DNA of 64,000 nt, taken from assembly GCA_035771175.1 (NCBI GenBank), contig CM069592.1, positions 42,367,495 to 42,431,494 on the forward strand, in the 5' to 3' direction. Under the pieces are notes generated by a model. It had not been told where the DNA came from and made no database searches. It worked only from the letters and a program-made list of their open reading frames with translations. A program made the translations under genes and the position numbers. This document shows positions 1 to 11,771 of this stretch, piece by piece; position 1 is the stretch's first letter; each line of letters opens with the position of its first letter. Source of the stretch: Paratinospora sagittata (taxonomy: Eukaryota; Streptophyta; Magnoliopsida; Ranunculales; Menispermaceae).

Positions 1-1529
1 GTCCTCATTGTCAGTAGGTTTGTCCTAACAAGGGTTGCGATCCTTGAAATGACTGTGAATTGGGTGATGAGAGACTGTGTCTACCTTATACGGCCATACA
101 AGGGTTAGACCCGCTCTCTTGCCTTGCGGAGGAGGGAGATTGTGCATTGTGTTATTGAAAACTCATGAAATTTATGTTGTTGACATGTATAATATATTCT
201 TTGAATGATGCATGTGTTGCATAAGTGTTTGAAATGATTTTAAATGTCATATTTCTCTAAATGTATATAATTGTCATCTCAAGAACTATATTCACTGAGC
301 TGTTGATTGCTGACCTCATTTCCTCCAATATTTCAGGTATTAAGTCAAAGGGAAAAGGAAAACTCCGTCAGTGATAATCACGTGGACCTTCGTCTGGTAC
401 GTGTATGTATGCTTGGAGGAAATAAATATATTTTTGTTATGTTGATATGTATACTTATCACACACTATATATATGTAATATCACCTAGATGGGTTGTGTG
501 GTAGGGATGATGAAATGAGGTGTAGATATTATCAGATGAGACTTTAATTTGTGGAAAGAAGGGAATGATTATAGAGATCGATATTGGATTTGAATTGTGG
601 TATATTAAAAAAAAAAAAAAAAAGAATTTTACTGTAACTTTTGGGTATTATTGTGAGAGTACGTGAAGGCTTACAGTGTATTGTATACTGTATACGGGTA
701 TGTACAGTGTATAGTACATTGCGCCGGTCATGACGTCAGCCTACGTCAGGGGCGTCGTGACATACGTGTACTAGTAACCTCAAATGAATATGATTGGGCA
801 TGAAAACGGTACACTAGTAACTCTAATGCATATGATTGGGCATGGGAACAATACACTAGTAACTCCAATGCATATGAAATGTGGATCCAGAAAACAATTG
901 ACTTTTTACTTGCATCGAACTTATTATAAATGCTTGATGGCTATATGTTATGAGCTTTTAATTATTCTACACATTGACATGCATACATGATGTTTTATTG
1001 ATGAGTATTGATGGCATATCTGAATTATATTCACTAGGCATCATTGACTCATCCTCATTTTCCTTTTTTAGGTCATTCTGTTCGGGATAAGGGCAAGGAA
1101 GTAGTTTTTTGAGAACCTTGCTGGCGAGAGAGTTAAGGGCCTCAACATGAGTTAGGAGGCGAAAATCTTTGGGTGAACTTGGTTTTAATTATGATGTAAT
1201 CATATTTTGTAGTATGTAATTATAACACTTTTCACACTTTGTAGTATTGGTGAGTCGAGTTTTGTTAGATAGGCCATGTGGGCATATGAGGGATTTGGTA
1301 CCCATGGCTTGGGGAACGTTTATGTGTTTATTCCTTTTGATGGACTGTTTAGATGTAGAATTACTTGCAGAATCATTTTATGGACTTATCTTTTGTCTTG
1401 ATTATTAGTATGGTTGGTAGAATTGCTCAGGTTTGTATGTTGAAGGTGGTTGGAGATGCCTACGCCGGGCGTTCCACCCCAGCATTCCGCTCGCCTTTCC
1501 CCGGGGATGGTGGTCCGGGGTTTGGGGTC
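1..1529. repeat. Unidentified repeat-like DNA abutting a copia fragment
   Basis: No protein-coding gene is recognisable here. The stretch has the texture of plant LTR or internal non-coding transposon sequence: TG-rich, with a poly-A run near 608, a cluster of ACGT cores near 730-760 and a short tandem repeat at 769-880. It ends in a GC-rich segment (about 1455-1530). Immediately after, the frame becomes recognisable copia integrase, so a junction lies near 1530. I infer either another element inserted into the copia copy or a recombination breakpoint. The family is not identified. Confidence 0.35.
769..880. repeat. Short tandem repeat, ~43-bp unit, about 2.6 copies
   Basis: Three successive copies share the cores ACTAGTAAC, AATGCATATGA and TTGGGCATG, beginning near 770, 810 and 853. 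The third copy is partial. Copies differ at a few positions each. Confidence 0.7.
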
Positions 1530-3391
1530 GCCACAGTTGGCACAGGCTGAAGTTCATTTATCATTGTGGTGGGATGCTGTCCAAACAACAGTCTTCCTTA
1601 TAAATAGAATGCCTTCACTTGTCTTGAACAATTGCTCTCCTTTTCAGCTTGTGTTTGGAAAACAACCTGATTATACTCAGTTAAAATGCTTTCGATGTTC
1701 ATGCTTCCCTTGCCTTCGACCATACCAAACACACAAATTCCAATTTCATTCCATAGAATGCATATTCATTGGGTACAGTCCATCTCACAAAGGTTATATT
1801 TGCTTAAGTCCTTATGGTTGAAGATATATATCTCACGATGTGATTTTCAATGAAACTTCATTCCCCTACAAACAGTTATTCACACCAAAGCAACCTATAA
1901 CATCAACACCACCAACACCTTACTTTCAAATTCAATTACCTGTTTCCAATTTAAAACCTACCGATCAATCTCCATCAGATCCTACTACAGTTCAACCTGA
2001 GTATTCTACAACATCAGTAGAGCAAACCACTTCAAATGAATTATCACCTACATTGCCACAACCTGACATACCACCAACATTGCCACAAACTGACATACCT
2101 ACTCACCCTATGGTTACTAGAGCTAAAAATGGGATATTCAAACCCAAAAAACTCACTGTTTCCATTGATTCTCCTCCATCAAAGATAGTGGAACCAACAA
2201 CTGTCAAAGAAGCAATGAAGTGTCCTAAGTGGCAAGATGCAGTGCAAGCTGAATTTCAAGCTTTGCAAGCTAATCATACTTGGCCTTTGGTGCCAAGAAC
2301 AGAGGATCAGAATTGAGTTGGAAACAGATGGATTTTCAAAGTAGAATACAACAATGATGACTCGGTCCATAGATACAAGGCCCGGCTTGTTGCGAAGGGG
2401 TATCATCAAAATCCAGGGGTAGATTTTGGGGAAACTTTTAGTCCAGTAGCAAAGGCAACTACTGTTCGAGTGCTGTTGTCACTTGCAGTGCAAAAGGATT
2501 GGCTAATAAGGCAACTTGATGTGAACAACGTGTTCTTAAATGGACAACTTAGTGAGAAGGTATTCATGGCACAACTAGAATACATTGTAGATTCATCAAA
2601 GCCAAATCATGTATGTGTACTACACAAGGCGTTACATGGCTTGAAGCAGGCACCTAGAGCTTGGTATGACAAACTCAAGACTGCACTACTAAAGTGGAAT
2701 ATCATGAATTCCAAAGCTGACACTTCTCTTTTCATAGGACAGACATCATCTTCTTCGATGTACATTTTGGTGTATGTGGATGACATCTTGGTAACAGGGA
2801 GCAACACTAGTGAGATCAATGACATGATCAGCAAATTACATAAGGAGTTTGCATTAAAAGACTTGGGTCTACTTCATTATTTTTTGGGGATTGAGATATT
2901 CAGGGATCAATCTGGTATGTGTTTGTCACAATCCAGAGTCATTACTAATCTTCTAACAACATTAGACCTTCAACATTTGAAACCTACGGATACTCCAGCA
3001 ACTGTTGGAAAACAGTTGACATCCAAGGATGGTTCAGTGTTCAGTAATCCTACTTTGTATCGTAGCACGATTGGTGCGCTACAATATCAAATTAGATCTT
3101 CATTTTGTCAGAGATAAAGTGTTGCAGCATGAACTTGAAGTGAGATATGTTCCCTCACATGATCAATTGGCAGATGGTCTAACAAAGGCACTTTCATCCT
3201 CTCGGTTTCAGTATCTTCAAGACAATCTCAAGTTGTTAAACACACCATCTCGATTGAGGGGGGATGTAAAAGAAGCTCATCATAGAACTGTACAGCTACA
3301 CCTATAACAAAGATCTTGTACCATAAAACTAACATAAATACAGAGCTCCAGCCTCAGTATTGTTTTACTGAGCTGAAATTACTTTCGTCAC
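1530..3391 (+). mobile_element. Degenerate Ty1/copia retrotransposon (integrase C-end to 3' LTR)
   Basis: One reading frame gives the integrase C-terminal part (about 1533-1821, with WWDAVQTTVFLINRMPS and the HKGYICLSP core), a proline-rich hinge (about 1840-2200), and reverse transcriptase (about 2200-3085) with YVDD at 2772-2783. In-frame stops lie at 1819-1821 and 2314-2316. Near 3085 the RT motif GALQY is joined directly, in another frame, to the end of RNase H (LDLHFVRDKVL, about 3090-3260). The RNase H catalytic core is therefore deleted. A polypurine tract (3257-3264) precedes TGTAAAAG, a plausible 3' LTR start at 3265. The LTR end near 3391 is a guess. Protease, gag and the 5' LTR are absent. 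The copy is dead. Confidence 0.88.
3265..3391 (+). repeat. Probable 3' LTR remnant of the first copia element
   Basis: It starts with TG directly after the polypurine tract ATTGAGGGGGGA and follows the end of the RNase H reading frame, which is the expected place for a copia 3' LTR. The right end was chosen at a CA near 3391. No second LTR is available for comparison, so the length is uncertain. Confidence 0.4.
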
Positions 3392-3588
3392 ATGGACCAG
3401 ATAAAAAAGAAGGGTTGTGTTAGATAGCCGTAGACAATATAAAAGTTTATCACATTAAGTATGACGTAAACCTACATAATTAAATTTTCACCACCACGAT
3501 TTCTCAAATATAAATTCAGCAAGATTTTCACAATTTTGCATTCTTTTGTCTTAAATATATATAATGCTAGCTCTTATTAATATGTGAA

Positions 3589-5047
3589 TTAAACTGGTGG
3601 GATGGGACAAGAAAGTGTGGCATTTGCGACGGGGTTAAGGTAGAAACGGGCAATAGTGCCGTTTGCACCAACAGGGAAGAAGCCTCCTGGGCGGTTTTCA
3701 CTTCCAGTTTCATAAACAATCCTTAGTATCTCTTGAGGAGTTCTGGAGAAAGCAACGGAGTTCCAATCGCCATTGATGATGTTCCCGTGTGAAAGCCCTT
3801 GGTTTCGCGTTCCCAATACAGAAATGACTCCATCATCTTTATCAATGGTGGATCGAGAGAGCTCGTCTCTTAGTCTGGAAATCCTCTCTGTTACCTCTGC
3901 TACATTTAAAGGATACGGGTGCACATGTTGCAGTGCTCTCTCGTATAGCATTGAGCGTATTATAGAATCTTGTCCAGCTTCCACTGCCAGGACTCCTGCC
4001 AATAGCTGAAACAGTACCGATATACTTTCATCGTTATGTTATATATATAATATATAATATATAATATTGGAATGATCTTATTATAAGATGAACTTGACCC
4101 AGCATATGCAGAAGAAATGTTTGGTGAAAAAAATGAGCAATTCAATTCTGTACAACAATTCAACAACTTAGATTTTTGAAACCAAAAGGCCCAACTATAT
4201 ATATATATATATATATTTTGATACTATATTAGAAACCGCTTAATCCATCTTTAGTTGTCACGTAGGAGTCCAACAATGTATATTAAGGGCAAATATAGAT
4301 ATTAACATTAAAAGAAAGATTATTTGAGATAGACGTGAAATAAAAAACAACCATATCTTAAAGAAAATTGAAGTTTTTTGAGGTATGCTATTATTCTTAC
4401 TCTCTTTGTTGCAGGAGCGTTGAGGAAGGGGTTAGAGCCAACGTAACTGGTGAGGCCAATGTAAGGAAGTATGTAGGAAGCAAGGAGAAAGTTGATGTCA
4501 TTTAGATAAGGATCGAATGGTGGCTCAAGTCGGGCGCCAATAACCATATCCATCAATCGGCTAAATTGGTTTACACTTAAGTCCATCAGTGGCCTTGGAA
4601 ATCCACCTACTGCCTGTTGAATCGCCCTGCATAGAAATATATACATAGGAGTACTTAAAAATGCTGACACAAATATATACATGTATATGTATGTATATGT
4701 TTTGGAGGTTTAGAAGCTGATGAGCACCTGAGATGTCCAACCTCGTGGAAACCAAATTGGATTATGATGTCTCTAACGAACCAATGCAGAGCAGCCTTTT
4801 GAGCACCAATAGGCGGTGGCCCTCCGCCGCTCAACTCCGGAGCCATCGTATCTAAGCCACGCCCAAAAGCACCGAACAAGAAGAATTCGGCTTCTAAGTA
4901 TTCCAAATTTAACGCAAATTGAAGCAAATCAATATCACATTGCGGGAGTGGCGGTGACTGCGCATTTGATCTTAGAAACGGTGCATTAAACACAGCCAAG
5001 AGGAAGAAGAGAAGTTTGAGATCAGATGAGCATAAGAAGATAGCCAT
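3589..5047 (-). CDS. Desiccation-related protein, PCC13-62 type (ferritin-like domain)
   Basis: Three exons on the minus strand, 5047-4728, 4626-4401 and 4005-3589, with GT-AG introns and preserved frame, give 320 residues, close to the usual length for this family. The N-terminus is a hydrophobic signal peptide (about residues 1-29) ending near SNAQS, so the protein probably enters the secretory pathway. The ferritin-like region follows: CDIDLLQFALNLEYLEAEFF, then GAFGRG, and later VEAGQDSIIR, the pattern of helices with Glu and His residues seen in PF13668 proteins. The family is named after PCC13-62 of the resurrection plant Craterostigma, which is induced by drying. The biochemical role is not settled. 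The gene lies tail-first against the dead copia element. A TATA box lies about 90 bases upstream of the ATG. Confidence 0.92.
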
Positions 5048-5136
5048 AACTAATTTCTAAGAGGAGAGGTTGTGTGTTCAAGACAGGCAGTTTGAAGTTT
5101 GATTTTTTTGGCTATGTAAATTGTGGAAGCTTGAGT

Positions 5137-5145
5137 ATATATAAT
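5137..5145 (-). promoter_or_regulatory. TATA box of the desiccation-related gene
   Basis: On the minus strand the sequence reads TTATATATA about 90 bases upstream of the ATG at 5047, a normal spacing for a plant TATA box plus a short 5' UTR. Confidence 0.6.
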
Positions 5146-5149
5146 CAAA

Positions 5150-7691
5150 TTTTAAACAAGACAAGACAAGACTACATTACATTCACTTTGCATTTTCCTG
5201 AAATCCAATCACGTCAGTGCAAGTCCCAAGGTTGATGGTTTAACAAGAAATTGAACTCACAAGCTTCACGCTTAGAAGAGCTTCTAAGGAAAATTCGGGT
5301 CTTATGATAACAAGCATGCCAACTCCAAATATTTTTTTTATAAGTTGACTAATAAATTGCGAGAGGCGAATAATGGGCCCATTTAAGCCTACAAAGCTTT
5401 CACCTTTCCGGCCCATTGTAAGACATGACAATGCCTATTGGGCTCATTTAATTAGGCCTTCCATGCCCATAAGCTGGTGGTGTTCGCAGCGTTGCAAATC
5501 TCGAGGGATTTGATGATTTTTCAGGTTCATTTTCCTCTGTTTTCGTCTTAAATTCTTTGTTAAAAAAGTATGGATTAAGCTTTGATTTTGTAATTTTTGT
5601 TTTTAGCTTGGTTCAATCGACTACATTTAATCCTTGATCCGAACTATCACTTTTTGTGTTCTTTGATACAGTTAATGCAGTAGTTATTGGCGGTTGAGAA
5701 GAAATCAACTGAAGTTTTAGGTGATTTACCCTATCTTCAGTGCTGAAAAATTTGCAAAGTAACATGAAAGTGATGTACTACAGGTCTGGTTAGGTTAGAC
5801 TGGTTTACATGCTGCTTTCTGTCTCGTAGTACTTGCATTGTTAAGGATTATTTGCATTGGAGGTGTTAATTTGACTTGCTCTTTATGTGAATAGATTGAA
5901 GATATCATTCTATGAAAGCAAGCATAAGAACACACGCTTTATTAAGGATTATTTGCATTGGCATTTCTAACTCAGTATATAAAGTTTAGGTCTTGTAGAG
6001 GAAGTGATGATTTATACGTTTATTACGAACTATCCACAGCTATATAACACTCTTTGGATGTAATGTATTGGTGCTTATTTACTTCAATTAGGTCATACAA
6101 GAATTTATATCTTTTGCTTTCTTGAATTTTGGATGTTTATTAGAAGTAATCAAGTGTCTTTAATATTTGGATTCAATTTTGAGAAATTGTATTTACATTT
6201 ATCCCGATTTAAGAAAGAAAAGAAAAAGCTTAGCTTACTTTATTATCTCTTATAACATTTAATGATTAACCTGGATAATGAATACTCAATTTGCTTGCTT
6301 ACTTGGTGCTAAGATTTTTATCATAAGTTTTGTAGGTGCATTCATGTACCTTGCACTGTTGTACTTGTTCGAATTTGAACCAGTTTGAAATTCCCAGATT
6401 TGTTTTTCCCTCAATTATAGTAACTAATAACAATGCATTTGTAAAATACCCAAATGCTTTTGATTTTTTCAAACCCCTGCTAACATTTTTTGCAAATTTT
6501 TACATGTTTGCAGTCTTTTGTGTTATTCTGGATGTATCCTTACCATTTTTTGAGTTTCATAGTTCTCAAAATACCAGCTAGCAGAAAAATAGTACAGTAT
6601 TGGTAAAAAGTTATTCTGGCATTCTAATTTTGTTATTGATTGCCATGTTGTTAGTTTTACTTGATGAGCAGCATCTAAAAATGCTCTGTTCACCTCACAG
6701 TGAAAAAAAAAAGTGGTTAAATAATTTAAATTTCTGATAAAGCATAATGGATTTTGTGAAACACAAATGCTTGCATTTGTTTGCAAAAGTAGTAGTCTCC
6801 ATTTCCTGTAGTTGACGGAAATAGAAGGTTAGATTAATTTTAATGCATTTCTGACTTATCATCCATTGGTAATGAAATTCTCCAATTGATTTCAATGTAC
6901 CCAATTAACGAGAGGATGACACAGTGGATGGCCGAAGTGCCACATAATGGAATTTTGTGCTTATTTCATTGCTGACATAGTTTACTTAGAGTCTTAGATA
7001 AAGTTCTTATTAGTTGATGGTCTCTCTCTCTCTTGTTTGCCTTGACACTGCCAAGCTTTGCACATGACATTGTTCATATATTTAGATGGGACTTCTACAA
7101 CACAAAAGTGCTACCTTCTAAAATTAAGGGGATGAAACTCTGCTGTTGCCACTGCCTACTTTGATACACCGCAGTAATTCATCAGATCAGAGTGGAAGGA
7201 GTCTCACAGGTGTGTTTGACATTGAACTTCTTATTATCTTGTAGTATTTACTTCTTTCAGTTCTGTTATTGAAGTAGTTGATCGCGAAGCATATATATAG
7301 TTGCTTCACCTACAGTAGAGCAGAATATCTACTTTAAGGATACAATCTTTCATTTTTTTTTTTTAAAGTTTATTTCAACATTTTGAGGATCTACTTGCAT
7401 CTTGCTGGACTGCATTGTTGTGTTACATTTCTTGTCTTTCTTTCTTTTCATTTCAACGTATACCTTGTATTTGTTCTTCGGAAAGATGAATTCTTTCTTG
7501 GTGTTTCATTGCTGTTTCTATCTAAAGAGATTCTACCCACTGTTGCTAAAGATTGGTGTCACGAATGGCATGGCTATTGGTGATATAATTAGAATGTCTA
7601 ATTCACATTAGTGGTCCCTCATAGTTCAGCTAGGTGACTTTTAGATGATATTGATTGAAAAAATTATTCGTCCTGATTTGGTTCTTCATGC
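5150..7691. other. Intergenic spacer, no gene recognised
   Basis: AT-rich sequence with many stops in all frames. A 20-base word, TTAAGGATTATTTGCATTGG, occurs near 5850 and again near 5942, so a small duplication is present. Short open frames at 6336-6581 and 7383-7611 show no recognisable domain and no family-like composition. A transcribed non-coding RNA cannot be excluded. Confidence 0.6.
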
Positions 7692-8027
7692 ATATTAATT
7701 AAAACTAACTTTCGACTAGACAACCACGTGGGGGGTCCCCACGCACGTGCTTGTTTGCCACGCGGGTGGTCCCCACGCATGTGCTTGTCTGCCACGCGGG
7801 TGGTCCCCATGCGCATGCGCCACTTTCGGCGGGTGGTCCCCACGCGCATGCTCCACTTTTGGCTTGTCTGCCATTCTTGTCTGCCACATGTGAGTGGTCC
7901 CTACAAATCTCTACCCCCACCTCATGTGGATCAAGGCTCCTCCACACCTGCAATCTCCTCCACATGTTGCTGCCTCCATTAGTGCCCTTAGGCACTACGA
8001 GCTCGTGAGATATTGATCAAGTCCAAA
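7692..8027. repeat. Left arm of long inverted repeat (inverted copy of copia 3' end)
   Basis: This 336-base stretch is the reverse complement, with scattered differences, of 11187-11488. It contains, inverted, about 180 bases of the start of the 3' LTR, the polypurine tract region and the last 13 codons of pol. It occupies the place where a 5' LTR, leader and gag should be. Inside it a 34-bp unit is repeated with starts at 7735, 7769, 7803 and 7836, against three copies in the right arm. The extra unit accounts for the 34-base difference in arm length. Confidence 0.9.
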
Positions 8028-11000
8028 TAAGGGCAAGTCAGATGCAAATGTAGCACAGAAAGCAGAAGAAGATTCCCCTTTCTCGGTCTCATCTATAGAC
8101 ATTCAGTCTGATAGATGGATTTTAGATTCCGGATGTTCCTATCATATGTGTCTGAATCGCCATTGGTTCTCAAAATTAGATGAGTTCGATGGAGGAGTCG
8201 TGGTCATGGGCAACAACAATACCTGCCACACAAAAGGTATTGGAACTATACGCCTTAAGATGCATGACGATACAACAAGACGGCTCACGGACGTCAGATA
8301 TGTTCCAGATCTGAAGAAAAATCTGATCTCCCTAGGAGTCCTTGATTCCAGCGGTTACAAGGTAACCATTGAAGGTGGAGTCCTGAAGGTTGTACGTAGA
8401 GCACTCTTGGCCATGAAGGGTACTCAGAAAGGAAATCTTTATTTCCTTGACGGACACACAGTAATCGGAAGTGTCTCAGCTTGCACCAGTTCTAATGATG
8501 TTTCATCAGACACTTCCCGACTTTGGCACATGCGGCTCGGACATGTTGGAGAGAAAGCTCTTCAAACCTTGATCAAGCAAGGTTCTCTGAAAGGTGCAAA
8601 AATCGAAAAACTTGACTTCTGCGAGCACTGTATCTTAGGCAAGCAGACGAGAGTTAAGTTTGGAACTGTCATCCACCACACAAAAGGAACATTGGATTAT
8701 GTTCATACCGACGTTTGGGGACCCTCTCAAAATGCTTCATTGGGCGGTAAACGTTGGTTTGTTACTTTCATTGATGATTTCTCACGCTATGTTTGGGTTT
8801 ATACCATGAAGCATAAAGATGAAGTGCTAGATCTCTCTCTTATATGGAAGAAAATGGTAGAAACCCAAACGGGAAGGAAGATTAAGAGGCTCAGATCTGA
8901 TAATGGAGGAGAATACAAGTCAGACCCATTTTAGAAATTTTGTGAGAATGAAGGGATTGTCAGACATTTCACAGTCCCAGGCACGCCACAACAAAACGGT
9001 GTTGCTGAACGCATGAATCGTACTTTGGTAGAAAAAGTTCGATGCATGTTATCCCATTCTGGACTGAGCAAGGCATTTTGGGCTGAAGCTTTGTCATATG
9101 CCTCTCATATCATCAATAGACTTCCTGCAACAGCACTAGATGGCAAAACTCCCAAGGAGGTATGGTCTGGACACCCCGTTTTAGATTATGATTCTCTGCG
9201 CATTTTTGGATGCACGTCATATTTCCATGTGAAGGAATCCAAACTGGATCCTAGGTCCAAGAAAGCGATTTTCATGGGCTTTAGTGAAAGAGTTAAGGCT
9301 TTCCGACTATGGAACCCTGAGACAAAGACGATTGTAAAAAGTCGATATGTAACTTTTGATGAATCTGTGATGTTAAAGCATACAATTTCTGATAAAGAAA
9401 ATCGAGATCCAGATTTGCCTCAGCAGGTGGAGTTAGATATTCCAGTAACTCCTAGCAAGTCAGCAGAGATATCCAACCATCCTGAAGAAGAGGAGGAAAT
9501 CTCAGTTGAGGTGGAGGCTCCAGGACCAGACATCAGTCAAGAACCTGAATCAATTGCCACCAGTCGACCACGAAGAGAAATTCGGAAACCTGCTCGGTAC
9601 ACTGACATGGTTGCATATGCATTTTCAGTCACCGGAGATGATATTCCATACAATTACAAAGATGCTATTCAGAGTATGGAAAGTGATAAGTGGAAAATGG
9701 CAATGAATGAGGAGATAAAATCACTCCATCAGAATCAGACTTGGAAGTTGGTTCCACTTCCCACAGGAAAGAAACCAATTGGCTGCAAATGGATTTTCGC
9801 TAAGAAGGAAGGCTCTCCCAGCACAGATGGTATCCGATACAAAGCCAGACTGGTAGCAAAAGGCTATGCTCAAAGGGAAGGAATTGACTACAATGAGGTA
9901 TTCTCACCTGTTGTTAAGCATTCGTCAATTCGAATATTATTGGCTTTGGTTGCACAGTTTGATCTCGAGTTAGCCCAACTCGATGTCAAAACTGCTTTTC
10001 TGCATGGTAATTTGGAAGAGGAGATATATATGTCTCAACCAGATGGATTCAAAGTACCAGGAAGAGAGAATTGGGCTTGCAAGTTGAGCAAGTCACTGTA
10101 TGGCCTGAAGCAGTCACCGAGACAGTGGTACAAGCGATTTGACAGCTTCATCCAAGGGCAACAATATACTCGGAGTCAGTTTGATCATTGTATCTATTAT
10201 CGCAAACTTCAAGATGGTACATTTATCTACTTGCTTTTATATGTAGATGATATGTTAATCGCATCTAAAAGCAAGGTGGAGATCAACAAGCTGAAGGCTC
10301 AATTGAGCTAAGAGTTTGAAATGAAGGATCTTGGAGAGGCCAGAAAAATTCTTGGGATGGAGATAACTCGAGACAGGGCCAAATGCAAAATTTGTTTGAC
10401 TCAGACTCAGTATTTGAAGAAAATTCTTCAAACTTTTGGCATTGGCAATGACACAAAACCTGTGAACACACCATTGGCACCACATTTCAAGCTAAGTTCA
10501 TCAATGTCACCAAATTCTGAGGATCAGAAAAAGTTTATGGAAAACATTCCATATGCAAATGCAGTTGGTGCCTTGATGTATGTTATGGTGTGTACTAGAC
10601 CTGACATTTCACATGCTGTAAGTATGGTAAGTCGTTACATGCACAACCCCGGTAAAGGCCACTGGCAAGCAGTGAAGTGGATTCTACGGTATATTCATGG
10701 TACTGTGGATATTGGTTTAAAGTTCGAGAGAGAGATGAAAAGTTGTAAGCATCTAGTCGGATATGTGGATTCGGACTATGCTGGAGATCTTGACAAGCGC
10801 AGATCTACTACTGGTTATGTTTTCACTATGGCAGGAGGACCAGTGAGTTGGAGATCAACACTACAGTCAACAGTTGCTTTGTCTACTACAGAGGCAGAGT
10901 ACATGGCAGTAACAGAAGCTTTCAAGGAAGCAATCTGGCTTCATGGATTGACTAAAGACTTGGGAATTGTGCAGAAGAATGTTGAAGTTTTCTGCGACAG

Positions 11001-11226
11001 CCAGAGTGCCATTTGTTTGGCAAAGAACCAAGTTCATCACAGTCGAACGAAGCATATCGATGTTCGTTTTCATTTTGTTCGAGAAATAGTAGAAGAAGGG
11101 AGTATTCTTCTGCAAAAGATCAAAACTGCAGATAACCCTGCAGATATGCTTACAAAGGTGGTTACAGGTATCAAGTTCCAACATTGTTTGGACTTGATCA
11201 ATATCTCACGAGCTCGTAGTGCCTAA
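8028..11226 (+). pseudogene. copia pol polyprotein (protease, integrase, RT, RNase H), 5'-truncated, two stops
   Basis: A single frame is open from about 8028 to the stop at 11224-11226 except for in-frame nonsense codons at 8932-8934 and 10309-10311. Domains in order: protease with the DSG active site at 8125-8133 inside WILDSGCSYHM; integrase zinc-finger region (WHMRLGHVG ... CEHC) near 8524-8640; integrase core with HTDVWGP, FIDDFSRYVWVY and SDNGGEY up to the first stop; integrase C-terminal part (NRTLVEKVRCMLSHSGLSKA onward); reverse transcriptase from about 9730 with YVDD at 10239-10250; RNase H with DSDYAGD and STTEAEYMA. The last 13 codons lie in the right arm of the inverted repeat. 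Gag and the start of the polyprotein are missing, so no functional product is expected. Confidence 0.93.
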
Positions 11227-11488
11227 GGGCACTAATGGAGGCAGCAACATGTGGAGGAGATTGCAGGTGTGGAGGAGCCTTGATCCACATGAGGTGGAGG
11301 TGGAGATTTGTAGGGACCACTCACATGTGGCAGACAAGAATGGCAGACAAGCCAAAAGTGGAGCATGCGCGTGGGGACCACCCGCCGAAAGTGGCGCACT
11401 CGCGTGGGGACCACCCGCGTGGCAGACAAGCACGCGCGTGGGGACCACCTGCGTGGTTGTCTGGCCAAAAGTTGGTTTTAATTAATAT
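11187..11488. repeat. Right arm of long inverted repeat
   Basis: Reverse complement of 7692-8027. It spans the end of pol, the purine-rich tract and the first 180 bases of the 3' LTR. Three copies of a 33-34 bp unit containing GTGGGGACCAC begin near 11371, 11404 and 11438. The arms are about 3.2 kb apart. Confidence 0.9.
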
Positions 11489-11771
11489 TAAAACCATATT
11501 AAATTATATTTGTAATTACTAAATTACCCCTGATTACACTTATAAATAGAACTCAACTTCAGTCTTCAAAATTCATTCCTGAGAGTCAGAGAGTTCTATT
11601 CTGTGAGATCTACTTAAGAGATCTAATCTGTAAGTTTCACCTAAGGGTGTACTTTGTATTCTCTGATAATACAAGTTTGCTGTCTCCCGTGGACGTAGGC
11701 AATTTGTCGAACCACGTTAAATTTGTTGTCTTATTTTTTTTTTTCATACTTTACCACGATTCCGCACAACA
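11309..11771 (+). repeat. 3' LTR of the fold-back copia element
   Basis: It begins TGTAGGGACC right after the purine tract GAGGTGGAGGTGGAGATT and ends CGCACAACA. Inside are a TATA-like TATAAATAGA near 11542 and the conserved copia R/U5 segment CCCGTGGACGTAGGCAATTT near 11687. The latter is a hallmark of this LTR type in many dicots. Length is 463 bases. Confidence 0.75.

Larger units (their letters stand above)
7692..11771 (+). mobile_element. Ty1/copia retrotransposon with fold-back 5' end, lacking gag and 5' LTR
   Basis: From 5' to 3': an inverted copy of the element's own 3' end (7692-8027), then pol entered just before protease, the polypurine region (about 11291-11308), and a 3' LTR (11309-11771). 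No gag and no normal 5' LTR or primer-binding site is present. The host-element border on the left falls inside LTR sequence, and I see no target-site duplication pairing with GTAAA, which follows the 3' LTR. The copy cannot transpose on its own. Few disruptions in pol suggest that it is fairly young. Confidence 0.9.

Noticed and set aside
7705..8008. Several overlapping open frames on both strands in the left inverted arm (and the same in 11206-11485)
   Set aside because: They arise because the 34-bp GC-rich repeat is open in many frames. The sequence is LTR and pol-end DNA, not a gene.
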